Shown here piece by piece: positions 46,789 through 54,568 of a stretch of DNA of 64,000 nucleotides; positions within the stretch are counted from its first letter, which is position 1; the number at the start of each line of letters is the position of its first letter. The translations under genes and the position numbers were made by a program. Location of the stretch: contig NZ_FNZE01000008.1 in the NCBI RefSeq assembly GCF_900109175.1, forward strand, positions 124,001 through 188,000. Direction: 5' to 3'. Source of the DNA: Pseudomonas linyingensis. GTDB taxonomy: Bacteria > Pseudomonadota > Gammaproteobacteria > Pseudomonadales > Pseudomonadaceae. The notes under the pieces were generated by a model. It was not told the origin of the DNA and made no database searches. It saw only the letters and a list, made by a program, of their open reading frames with translations.

Positions 46789-46811
46789 GGACCAGCCGTG
46801 GGAATCGCGTC

Positions 46812-46879
46812 CCGCTGTAGGGGCGAATTCATTCGCCTGACCGGGGTCACGCTGGCGAATGAATTCGCCCCTACAGCGG
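46812..46879. repeat. REP-like palindrome (GTAGGGGCGAATTCATTCGCC family)
   Basis: Perfect inverted repeat with 26-base arms at 46812-46837 and 46854-46879, separated by 16 bases. The same element, with small changes, occurs at 62285-62342 plus a half copy at 62363-62381. Such elements are dispersed intergenic palindromes; no coding potential. Confidence 0.9.
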
Positions 46880-46934
46880 ACTCGCGGTCGACCGTCGCTT
46901 CGGTTTTTCGGGCTACAGAGCAAGGAGATACAGA

Positions 46935-47348
46935 ATGAGTGAAAACAAACTGGTCGGCGGCTGCGCCTGTGGCGCAGTGCGCTACGAAACTGCGGCCGAG
47001 CCGGTCATCGTCGCCCACTGCCATTGCCGCGACTGCCAGCGCGCCAGCGGCGCCGCCATGTCCACGGTGTTCGCCGTGCCCCGCGCCGCCTTCAGCCACA
47101 AGGGGCCGACCAGCACCTACGCCACCGCCGGCGACAGCGGCAACCCGGTGGTCCGCCACTTCTGTCCCGACTGCGGCTCGCCGCTGTTCTCGGACGTGAC
47201 CGTGCTGCCCGACCTGCAGTTCGTCCGCGCCGCCAGCCTGGACGACCCGGCCGCGGTCAGCCCGACCATGCACATCTACTGCGACAGCGCCCAGCCGTGG
47301 GGCAGGCCGCTGGACGACCTGCCGCACTTTGCGAAGATGCCGGGCTGA
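46935..47348 (+). CDS. GFA/CENP-V family zinc-binding protein
   Basis: A 137-residue protein of the glutathione-dependent formaldehyde-activating (GFA) fold. Zinc-binding cysteines are visible in GGCACGAVRY, HCHCRDCQRASG and FCPDCGSPLF, the complete set for the family. Most members have no proven formaldehyde activity; a role in glutathione-conjugate or aldehyde handling is possible. AAGGAGAT precedes the ATG. It lies alone between the phenol hydroxylase operon and the low-GC toluene monooxygenase segment. Confidence 0.88.
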   Translation: MSENKLVGGCACGAVRYETAAEPVIVAHCHCRDCQRASGAAMSTVFAVPRAAFSHKGPTSTYATAGDSGNPVVRHFCPDCGSPLFSDVTVLPDLQFVRAASLDDPAAVSPTMHIYCDSAQPWGRPLDDLPHFAKMPG

Positions 47349-47360
47349 GCAGCCCAGGCC

Positions 47361-47604
47361 GAGGTGCGCGTGAGCGCACCTCAGACATCCATGGTCGTGT
47401 TGGCGGCCAGCCAGACACATCCCACCTGACCAGCGGCAACTCGCCGCCTTGCCTCCTTTTCGGCAGAAGGATTCCGGCTCGCACCATTGATCCTTGCCAG
47501 GCTCACTGCGGTAAGTGAGAGCAAATAAGTTTCCGCGTATTTTCTGAAGCAGGCGGCTCCTGTGGAAGGCCGGCCACACAAGAGTTCTACGTGCGTGGCC
47601 GGCC
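47361..47604. terminator. Two hairpins between the GFA gene and tmoX
   Basis: GAGGTGCGC/GCGCACCTC (47361-47369 with 47374-47382, nine base pairs, four-base loop) lies just after the GFA stop, and GGCCGGCCAC/GTGGCCGGCC (47568-47577 with 47595-47604, ten base pairs, 17-base loop) lies 75 bases past the tmoX stop. They may terminate the two convergent units; neither has a clear U-run. The rest of 47349-47678 holds no supported gene. Base composition falls from about here to the right. Confidence 0.5.
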
Positions 47605-47678
47605 GCTCAAAATATGCGAAGACTTTTTTCAGGTACTTAGTTGTATTGAACTCAGTCCCTGCAATTCCCAAGATTTAA

Positions 47679-49043
47679 TCAGAACCTGTGAGTGTAATCA
47701 AGAACAAAGTTGTCTTGTGCGTGGCTGACGCGCATGGGAGCTGAAGTGTTTGGTAGGCTGGAGTTATCCATCGATTCTTTGAATGCATGGGAATAGGCAA
47801 AATCCACACTGTTCTCGTTCGAGAAATCATAGGTAAAGCCAGCCGAAGCATGCTTCCTTGGAATGGCGGGGATTACAGCAAACAACGTGTCGGAGCGGAG
47901 CGCTTGATCAGAGATGCGAGCTCCGGTGCGCAGCGTCCATTTACCCGTTTTGTAGGCCAGGCCAACTGCCAGAATATCCTGATCCTTGTAGTTTTGCGGA
48001 AGTAGGATATCTATATTTCCCCCACTGTCCGATGTGAATCCGACATTGATATCCTTCATTGCGTGTTTCCAGAATACGCGCGATACATCAACCGTAAAAA
48101 GCCACTGCGCGTTGAAATTGTGGCTGATGCCGAAGTCCAGCTTGGCGGGAGATTGGAAGTCACGCAGCTTGATCTTGCCATCCAGAGGTATCTGGCCTGC
48201 GATCCCGTCAATCGCGGTCAGCGTGGCCCGTCCATCCATATCACCCATCTGGCTTTCCAGGGTGTACGCTGCCCCCAGAATGGTGTTGTTGGACACTTTG
48301 TAGGTCATTCCGAAGCGCCCTCCAAAACCCCAGGCATCAACACCACTGTCAAGGGGTTGGTTTTTGCTCAAGCTGAAGTGCGCGCCACGAAGATCGGGTA
48401 AACCGCCAAGTACAGGTACAAGGCTACCGCTTACCCTGCCCGCGCCGATCAATGAGCCGACCTGGTCTGCGCCGAGGAGCAGTTCGAGGTTTAAGCCTTG
48501 CCACATGGCATCAAGGCTGGCGCCCACTGTCAGTTTATCGTTGACTTGGTAACTGACGGCGAAGGGGATGTTCAAGACCAGTAGTCGGCTCGAGTTCTCT
48601 AACGAAGTATCCAGGTTGCCGGAGGCGCGGGAAAGAAAGCTGTCGTTGCCATATTCTGTTCCCAGCCCGCCTTGGGCAAAGGCGCCGAGTCCCAGTGCAA
48701 GGGAGCCATTGTTGTAGGTATAAGCCAGCTGCGGTGCCAGATAAGGCCCGCGGTTCTTGGAGTGCGTGCTGGATGACGCCTTTTCGCCTGTTTCCAGGTT
48801 TTTTATGTCGATATCGGTAATCACTGCATCCATGCCCAAATGAAGCTCAGAGCCTTGGGGCATCAACGACAGTGTTGCGGGGTTGCTCATCATGCCCGCT
48901 GCGCCAACATTGAATGCCGTCGCGGTTCCGCCCATGCCGCGGGAAATTGCGCCGAAACCCTCCAGTCGGAAAACTTCGGTAGCCTGAGTCGCTTGTGAGC
49001 TGATGGCGAGAATTGCAGCTGAAAGCGTACAGATTTTTTTCAT
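47679..49043 (-). CDS. tmoX: TodX/TbuX-like FadL-family outer-membrane channel
   Basis: A 454-residue FadL-family protein. After the signal peptide (cleavage near ATQA) comes TEVFRLEGFGAISRGMGGTATAFNVGAAGMMSNPATLS, the N-terminal hatch and NPA signature of the family; the protein ends in the aromatic FVLDYTHRF. TodX and TbuX relatives let toluene and other hydrophobic aromatics cross the outer membrane. ATG 49043 is chosen because AAGG is nine bases away; ATG 49049 is too close to it. Codons and GC content (about 50%) differ from the flanking genes. Here it follows the reductase gene, whereas in the P. mendocina KR1 operon it precedes tmoA. A 160-base gap separates it from tmoF, so it may have its own promoter. 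Confidence 0.9.
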   Translation of the reverse strand: MKKICTLSAAILAISSQATQATEVFRLEGFGAISRGMGGTATAFNVGAAGMMSNPATLSLMPQGSELHLGMDAVITDIDIKNLETGEKASSSTHSKNRGPYLAPQLAYTYNNGSLALGLGAFAQGGLGTEYGNDSFLSRASGNLDTSLENSSRLLVLNIPFAVSYQVNDKLTVGASLDAMWQGLNLELLLGADQVGSLIGAGRVSGSLVPVLGGLPDLRGAHFSLSKNQPLDSGVDAWGFGGRFGMTYKVSNNTILGAAYTLESQMGDMDGRATLTAIDGIAGQIPLDGKIKLRDFQSPAKLDFGISHNFNAQWLFTVDVSRVFWKHAMKDINVGFTSDSGGNIDILLPQNYKDQDILAVGLAYKTGKWTLRTGARISDQALRSDTLFAVIPAIPRKHASAGFTYDFSNENSVDFAYSHAFKESMDNSSLPNTSAPMRVSHAQDNFVLDYTHRF

Positions 49044-49203
49044 TGGCATATACCTTGCTTTATTGTTTTTTTAAGGTTGGCGTTGTTTGTGTTGCTGCTG
49101 GATGAGAGCCTTGTTTGCACTTTCGGGCTTTTAACGAGACTTCGAATTCACCGATAGGTTGTGGACGGTGTCGCGAGGCAGTGGGCAGGTACTGCGGTTG
49201 CGA

Positions 49204-50226
49204 TCAGAAGAATCGATCGAAATGCACTTGGTCAAAAGGCACTCGATAGCCAACCATGAGCATTTCTTGCAGCGCTTTTGTCATGGGCGGCGGCCCGGCC
49301 AGATAAAACTCAAAGTCACTCATGCGGTCGTGAAGTTCTCGGCGTACCAGGTCGTGAACATAACCCGTTTCTCCGGACCAGATTTCGCCTGGATCCTGCT
49401 CGGGGAGAGATACCACCGGGTGGAAGTGGATGTTCTTGCCGAACTCGGTAAGTTGGCGCAACAAGGACTCGCCACAAATATCTCGTGGTGTACGACCGCC
49501 GTAGAAAAAGTGCAGGTTCCGCGTTTTCAGCAGGCCCGCTGCCGAGGCCCCACGTGCAATGGAGATCATCGGGGCAAGCCCTGAGCCTCCCGCAATGCAG
49601 GCGATGTCGCGCGAATTTTCCTCTCTTAGCCATGCCAGGCCATAGGGTCCATCGATTTCGATTTTGTCACCTATGGTCAGTTCGTGGAAAAGGCGCTCTG
49701 TTGCTTTTCCCGAAGGCACGCGGCGGATCTGGAAGTGCCACTCTCCCTGCGTGTTGGCCAGGTTGGACATGGAGTAGGCGCGTGGTGCTGCAACGCCGGG
49801 GATTGCTAGCGTGGCATATTGTCCAGGCAGAAAATCAGCATTGACTTCTGTGGCAAAGCGAAATTCACGAATGTCGTGAGTTAAGTCGACTGCGCCGATA
49901 AAGGTAGCGCTCCGGCGTTGCGGTGCAACAGGTGGAACATATTCTTGCGCGGGGCGCATCTTGATGCGCAAGTCTGACGTTGCCCGGCACTGGCATGCCA
50001 GCACGTAGTTTTTGCGCCGATCACGCTCAGTTAGGCCTGGTGCATCTGGCCACAAATTGTCGACTTCCCCCTCGAGCAGATCGAATTTGCAACTGCCGCA
50101 ACCACCAGAGTTGCATTCGTAGGGAAAGCCCACGCCGGCCCGCAGAGCCGCACGCAACACGGTGTCGTGGCCCTCTTGCTGGAATTCGCAGGTGTTGCCA
50201 TCGAGTGAAATTCGGTGAATAGCCAT
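49204..50226 (-). CDS. tmoF: Toluene monooxygenase NADH reductase
   Basis: A 340-residue reductase: plant-type [2Fe-2S] domain (Cys38, Cys43, Cys46 in ECNSGGCGSC, fourth ligand in ACQCRA near 78-80), FAD domain (RAYSMSN) and NAD domain (CIAGGSGLAPM, YLAGPPPMT). In this family it reduces the Rieske protein TmoC rather than the oxygenase directly. ATG 50226 has GGGA seven bases upstream; the open frame to 50403 covers the tmoE-tmoF gap and is not needed. Somewhat longer than the KR1 homologue (326). The gap upstream carries the hairpin at 50247. Confidence 0.92.
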   Translation of the reverse strand: MAIHRISLDGNTCEFQQEGHDTVLRAALRAGVGFPYECNSGGCGSCKFDLLEGEVDNLWPDAPGLTERDRRKNYVLACQCRATSDLRIKMRPAQEYVPPVAPQRRSATFIGAVDLTHDIREFRFATEVNADFLPGQYATLAIPGVAAPRAYSMSNLANTQGEWHFQIRRVPSGKATERLFHELTIGDKIEIDGPYGLAWLREENSRDIACIAGGSGLAPMISIARGASAAGLLKTRNLHFFYGGRTPRDICGESLLRQLTEFGKNIHFHPVVSLPEQDPGEIWSGETGYVHDLVRRELHDRMSDFEFYLAGPPPMTKALQEMLMVGYRVPFDQVHFDRFF

Positions 50227-50246
50227 GATTTTTCCCACTTGTAGAC

Positions 50247-50289
50247 TCTCCCTTCTCAACAAGCTGGCAAGCAATGTCGAGAAGGGAGA
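50247..50289 (-). repeat. Stem-loop between tmoE and tmoF
   Basis: TCTCCCTTCTC (50247-50257) pairs with GAGAAGGGAGA (50279-50289), a perfect 11-base-pair stem with a 21-base loop, in the 92-base gap. No U-run follows on the transcribed strand, so it more probably protects or processes the mRNA than terminates it. Confidence 0.65.
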
Positions 50290-50318
50290 AAACGGCCAGT
50301 AACGGTCAATCCGACGGA

Positions 50319-51305
50319 TCAGAGCTGTAGTGAACGCCGGAAGTCGCGTGTCGCGCTCTTGGCGTCGGCAGCTGCGTTGGGCGCATCGGACAGTGCCGAG
50401 CAATAGGCGTCGATCGCCTTGTCAGCCAGGGGCTCCCACTTGGCGATCCAGCCTTTGATGACTTCGGCGTTAGCCTGGTTATCCAGCGTCATCTTGACCA
50501 GTGCAGAAGCCCAGCGGCGGTGGCGGGTTGCATCGAGCAACTCGGCATCCGTCAACATGCCCAGCAAGGTGTCATTGTTATGCCGTGCCACCTCGCCCAG
50601 CTTGCGCAGGACGGTTTCCTCTATGGCCGGCTTGGCAACCAGGTTCAGGGCTACGAAGGCTTCACCCCAATCCCAGGTAGTCAGAACCTTCTCCATGAGC
50701 TCACGGAACCCCTGCCAGGCTTGATCGTTCTCCCAGTAATTCCGTTCGTCCTTGCCGAAGCCCTTGTCAGGGAATGTCAGCGACAGTTCTTTTGTCCGGT
50801 ATGCCGTATGGCTCAGCCAGCGCAGCGAGTCGGCAGCCTGGAAGGCCACGCAGTTGGTGATGGTGCTGGCCGGTGACATTTGCTGCAGGTAGACCGAGGT
50901 CATCTGCACCGTGTGAAAGAGATAGCGCGCCGGTGTGTAGACCCGCGCGAGGGTGCCTGCCCAGTGAGCTTCCAGTGCTTTGTCATGCTCGCGTTCGTTG
51001 AACTGGTCAAGAAGGCCGAATACATAGGTTTCCTGGCCGTCCTGCAGCATGTTGTAGGTGCGATATACCAGCTCGTCAGGATCGCGAAAGGCATTCCAGT
51101 CGCCATGCTGCAGCGGGCTGGCGTTGCGGTACTGTTTGTACCAGCGATTCATGAACAGGTCGGGGTCGGCCTCGTAGGGCGCATTTTGATCGCGGGTGTT
51201 GTACAGCAGGTTGGCAGTTACTACCTCATATTCACTCGGCTTGCGACGACGCGCCGCCAAGTGACTCCAAGTTTTCAATGGCTTAAGTACTTCGACTTCG
51301 CTCAT
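50319..51305 (-). CDS. tmoE: Toluene monooxygenase oxygenase beta subunit
   Basis: A 328-residue beta subunit of the T4MO/ToMO hydroxylase (327 in KR1). Marks are LKPLKTWSHLAARRRKPSEYEVVTANLLY, NRWYKQYRNASPLQHGDWNAFRDPDELVYRTYN and QMSPASTITNCVAFQAADSLRWLSH. Start ATG 51305 has TGAGG nine bases upstream; ATG 51314 overlaps that site. It sits 24 bases after tmoD. Non-catalytic, forms the dimer with alpha and gamma. Confidence 0.93.
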   Translation of the reverse strand: MSEVEVLKPLKTWSHLAARRRKPSEYEVVTANLLYNTRDQNAPYEADPDLFMNRWYKQYRNASPLQHGDWNAFRDPDELVYRTYNMLQDGQETYVFGLLDQFNEREHDKALEAHWAGTLARVYTPARYLFHTVQMTSVYLQQMSPASTITNCVAFQAADSLRWLSHTAYRTKELSLTFPDKGFGKDERNYWENDQAWQGFRELMEKVLTTWDWGEAFVALNLVAKPAIEETVLRKLGEVARHNNDTLLGMLTDAELLDATRHRRWASALVKMTLDNQANAEVIKGWIAKWEPLADKAIDAYCSALSDAPNAAADAKSATRDFRRSLQL

Positions 51306-51329
51306 GGTTGGCATCCTCAGCAGTTCGGG

Positions 51330-51638
51330 TCAAAAGTGTTTGCTGTAATAGAAGCGGACGTGATCAACATGGGTGTCGATACGGCCGGCAAACGAAGATA
51401 GCTCCACTTCCAGCTCGTTCATGCTGAACGGGCGGCCAAGCATTTCCTCAATGGTTTTGCGATGGATGATCATCTCGTCATCGGCCTGGATGCGGAGGTA
51501 GGCAACTTTATCCTCGACGAGGATTTCCTTTCCCGGGTTGTCGATTTCAGCTGCCTCTGCAACTGCTACCGCCAGTTCGCCCTGGCGCATTACCGGTCCA
51601 ACTTTGTTGTTCAGATGTGCCGAAGAAATTCCACTCAC
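51330..51638 (-). CDS. tmoD: Toluene monooxygenase effector protein
   Basis: A 102-residue effector of the MmoB/TmoD family: LNNKVGPVMRQGELAVAVAEAAEIDNPGKEILVEDKVAYLRI and MLGRPFSMNELEVELSSFAGRIDTHVDHVRFYYSK. I chose GTG 51638 because AGGGG lies eight bases upstream and the resulting length matches TmoD (103 in KR1). The frame stays open to ATG 51749, which would add 37 alanine/proline-rich residues unlike any effector I know. The 152-base gap to tmoC is unusual for such an operon. Confidence 0.88.
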   Translation of the reverse strand: MSGISSAHLNNKVGPVMRQGELAVAVAEAAEIDNPGKEILVEDKVAYLRIQADDEMIIHRKTIEEMLGRPFSMNELEVELSSFAGRIDTHVDHVRFYYSKHF

Positions 51639-51790
51639 TTTGTTTTCCCCTCGTTGTGGTGGCGTCGCAGGTGTAGAAGCTGCCGCGACACCACCAGTCG
51701 GGTGCTGTGCGCCTTCAAGCCAATTCATGGCGCTGGCAGGCATGCACATTGGTCATTTGATCTGCAAGGCAGTCTTGGTGAGCCGGGAGA

Positions 51791-52123
51791 TCAGTGTGCA
51801 AAGACAGGAGCAACGCCGTCGGTATCGACGAGCACGCTTTCACCATCGATCTTTACCGGGTACTCGGCCAAGCGGCAGTTGGCAGGATTGATGCTTTCGC
51901 CGGTGCAGCCATCGAATACCCACTGGTGCGCCCGGCAAATCACAACCTTGCCGTCGAAAGTGCCTTCTACCAGCGGGATGTCCTGGTGCGGGCATATGCC
52001 CTGGAAGGCGCGTATCTCGCTGCCCTCTGGACTCACCAGCAGGACTTCATGGCCATTGACCTCGAAAGACGCCATTTCGCCTTCCCAGAGATCATCCAGA
52101 TTGCAAACTTTTAAAAATGCCAT
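51791..52123 (-). CDS. tmoC: Toluene monooxygenase Rieske ferredoxin
   Basis: A 110-residue Rieske protein. The [2Fe-2S] ligands are Cys44 and His46 in CPHQD and Cys63 and His66 in CRAHQW, giving the C-x-H...C-x2-H pattern. It carries electrons from TmoF to the diiron oxygenase; needing a Rieske protein separates this enzyme from phenol hydroxylases, which use the reductase alone. Length matches KR1 TmoC (112). Confidence 0.94.
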   Translation of the reverse strand: MAFLKVCNLDDLWEGEMASFEVNGHEVLLVSPEGSEIRAFQGICPHQDIPLVEGTFDGKVVICRAHQWVFDGCTGESINPANCRLAEYPVKIDGESVLVDTDGVAPVFAH

Positions 52124-52164
52124 TGATCTTCACCAAAAATTGCAAATGAAACCCACGTTCTGGA

Positions 52165-52425
52165 TTAGGGCGCTTCCCATACCACTTCGATACATTCCAT
52201 GGGATTAAGATCTGTATCGTTGAGTTTCATCGTGCGTGGAAACGGCTTTTCCGAGCCTTGACGGCGGACTCGCATGATCTGTCCTGGACGGGCGGCGACA
52301 CGCCTGCCCACCGAATGATGAGCAGCTGCAGCAGCAACTTCGTCCATGGTGTTTTCGCTATCCACGGCCAAGAGTTGCAAAACAAAATCCTCTTGGAAGT
52401 TGGAGATCAAGGGAAATAGTGCCAT
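52165..52425 (-). CDS. tmoB: Toluene monooxygenase gamma subunit
   Basis: An 86-residue TmoB-type subunit: ALFPLISNFQEDFVLQLLAVDSENTMDEVA, HSVGRRVAARPGQIMRVRRQG, FPRTMKLNDTDLNPMECIEVVWE. It has the ubiquitin-like fold known for this subunit and completes the oxygenase hexamer. Length close to KR1 TmoB (84). AGGCAATCGAT region before ATG 52425. Confidence 0.92.
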   Translation of the reverse strand: MALFPLISNFQEDFVLQLLAVDSENTMDEVAAAAAHHSVGRRVAARPGQIMRVRRQGSEKPFPRTMKLNDTDLNPMECIEVVWEAP

Positions 52426-52511
52426 ATCGATTGCCTCTCGAAATATCAGGTTTGCCGTGGCTCGCGGGGTGCGCAGAGTACGGCGTCCCTATGGGTCTGC
52501 AGTGTCGGAAT

Positions 52512-54014
52512 TCAGGCCGTATTCTTCTTGTGGGCGGCCCGGAATTTTTCGACCCAGGCGTAGCCATGGGCATCGTCACCGATTTCCCCCGGTGCCAATT
52601 CCATGTATTTCAAGGCACCCTCTAGATTCATTGGCTGGATCATCCCGGCCAGGAAGCGATCAACGAGGGAAAGATGTCCGGCATAGCGTTCCGGCTCTTC
52701 CTCGAAGCACCACTTGCAGCCCTCTGAGCAGAAGTGATAGGTGCGGTCCTTATAGACCAGAGGAAAATCACGCACTTTCCAGGCTGGGCCAGGCGTCTGG
52801 TTGATCGGCAGCTGGCACATGTTGCAGACGACCGGCAGGGTTTCCGGATAGGTCAGTTCGCGCTTGCCAGCCAGCAGGTTTTCCGTGATGACATCCCAGT
52901 TTTTACCCCAGGTTGCATTCCAGCCCGGATATTTTTCCTCCAGCCAGTCACGCTCTTCCGGTGATACACCTGCTGCCGGATTCCACCATACCGTCGGCCG
53001 CCAGTACCAAACACCCAGGTGCATGCCATGGTGCTGAGAGTCGATCTCTTCCAGGAGCTGATTCCAGTACCAAGGGGTATCCAGGCCCAAATCGAGCAGC
53101 GAGCGTTCGAACTGGGTAACAATCCACTCCTGCATGAACTCCTTGAAGGACTGCTTGCGGTGCTCGAGCGGCGTGTAATAGTCCATCACCGGGCCGGTCA
53201 GTACCGAAAACAGCTTCCAGGCACGCCAGATGCCGATGTCCACCAGTTTTTGCGCTTCGGCTTTCTTGCCATTGGCAACCAGCACGGACACCAGAGGGGC
53301 GCCGATCTGGGCATGCCGCGATTCGTCAGTCTGAATGCTGGAAATCAGGTTCGAGAACGTCCAGTCGCCGGCTTCTGCGGCATCCGCCGCCAGACCCAGG
53401 AACTGCATGTTGGTGAAGCCGGTTTCGAAGGCGAAGGTGAGCATCAACGCGACACCCACCGCGCTGCGGGTGGTCATCATGTCGTCGAACATGTGGCGCG
53501 CGGCGATGATTGCCCATTCGTTGGTGCCATAAGACTTGTGGGCCCAGTCGAACTGACGATCCTTGGGGCAATGCTCGTGGGGGAAGAACAGCTGAATCTG
53601 GCCATGACGAATCTCGTCCATCATGCCGAGTGTCGCCATATTGCGCATGCCTGGCGCTTTACCGAAGCGTGCCATCCGCGCCTCGGCCGTAGAGGCTGAG
53701 TATTCGGCACGGGGAATGGCCCCGTAGTGTAACTTCATGACACTGAGCCAGCCCGGATCGGCCGTTTCGAACATCTTGCTGCGCTCCAGCGCAGCTTTTA
53801 CCGAGTAAGCGCCGGCATCCTTTTCCCGCTGTACCTTGACGTACTCGTTATAGGTTTGCTTGTAGGGCTCGTCATAGTTTTCCCATTTCTCCATGCGGAG
53901 ATCGAAGCTGCCACTCAGCTCCGGCGGGAACAACTCGTCTTCCGTGACATGCTTCGGCGTCCAGTTGGTCGTTCTGGCGATGTCGTACCAATCCATCCGG
54001 CTCAATACAGCCAT
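52512..54014 (-). CDS. tmoA: Toluene monooxygenase oxygenase alpha subunit, diiron
   Basis: A 500-residue catalytic subunit, the same length as T4MO TmoA. All six diiron ligands fall at the T4MO positions: Glu104, Glu134, His137, Glu197, Glu231, His234 (MMDEIRHGQ, AFETGFTN, TDESRHAQ). It hydroxylates toluene or benzene with O2. Residue 103, which influences regiospecificity, is alanine here; Ile100 and Ala107 are kept. The C-terminus has a full YHS-type cysteine motif (CNMCQLP ... HFCSEGCKWC) that KR1 TmoA has lost. GGAG lies six bases before ATG 54014; the open frame to 54131 is spurious. First gene of the leftward operon. Confidence 0.95.
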   Translation of the reverse strand: MAVLSRMDWYDIARTTNWTPKHVTEDELFPPELSGSFDLRMEKWENYDEPYKQTYNEYVKVQREKDAGAYSVKAALERSKMFETADPGWLSVMKLHYGAIPRAEYSASTAEARMARFGKAPGMRNMATLGMMDEIRHGQIQLFFPHEHCPKDRQFDWAHKSYGTNEWAIIAARHMFDDMMTTRSAVGVALMLTFAFETGFTNMQFLGLAADAAEAGDWTFSNLISSIQTDESRHAQIGAPLVSVLVANGKKAEAQKLVDIGIWRAWKLFSVLTGPVMDYYTPLEHRKQSFKEFMQEWIVTQFERSLLDLGLDTPWYWNQLLEEIDSQHHGMHLGVWYWRPTVWWNPAAGVSPEERDWLEEKYPGWNATWGKNWDVITENLLAGKRELTYPETLPVVCNMCQLPINQTPGPAWKVRDFPLVYKDRTYHFCSEGCKWCFEEEPERYAGHLSLVDRFLAGMIQPMNLEGALKYMELAPGEIGDDAHGYAWVEKFRAAHKKNTA

Positions 54015-54568
54015 GTCCGTCTCCTTTCTTATATTTATCAGTAAGGGCGGCGCTGCCCACCTAGGGAAGCCCATCAAGAGGGCCTGCGCGATTGAAGTAT
54101 GCTGCGCGCAACCTTGTTCGGAACCTGTCAAAAAGGTGCACGGCGTTATACCAAGGTGTAACTGAATCGCCCGGCTTGACTGCCTTCCAGGCCGCTTCCC
54201 GAGGCCTATTAAGCAGGCGTGACGAGCCCGCGCGTCATGCCGAAGGGCTCAAGCACGGGACTATTGCGCAGGTTGCCGGTTGTTGGAGTGGTTGTTCGCC
54301 TGGGAATGTGCATGCACAGTTCGTAGCCGTGGATCTGGACGGCAAGCCGGATAAGAAACCGATCAAACGAACCTGCTATTGCAGCGGACGAAACCCGCTA
54401 CGCTGCCGTCGACTGGCATCCTGTCGGACTTTGCGGTAAAGCTTGCACCACGTAGATTCTGCAGTGTTCGCCTCTTGCGGCGGAAATGCGCGTAGCAATG
54501 CTTGAATTTCTCACGCCCAACAGGCTTCTGGTGGCTGGAAGTCCTGCTGTTCACACGAAAGGTGAAAC
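54015..54568. promoter_or_regulatory. Divergent tmoA/tmoS region with an inverted repeat
   Basis: This 554-base stretch holds no supported gene. GTTATACC-AA-GGTGTAAC at 54145-54162 is an imperfect palindrome (seven of eight pairs) about 130 bases before the tmoA start, a plausible place for a TodT/TmoT binding box, although it does not match the known tod box. At 54350-54374 AAGAAACCGATCAAACGAAC shares only the core look of a tod box. No convincing -10/-35 pair was found on either strand. Two open frames here (115 and 63 codons) lack ribosome-binding sites and are not called. Confidence 0.45.

Noticed and set aside
54126-54131. TTGACA on the minus strand upstream of tmoA as a -35 element
   Set aside because: The bases 16-18 positions downstream (CGCGCA) do not look like a -10; TodT-type promoters also lack a normal -35.
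54350-54374. A tod-box-like stretch (AAGAAACCGATCAAACGAAC)
   Set aside because: It lacks the dyad symmetry of the known tod box, and lies more than 330 bases from tmoA.
54092-54554. Two small open frames between tmoA and tmoS
   Set aside because: No ribosome-binding sites, no family features, and the region is expected to be a divergent control region.
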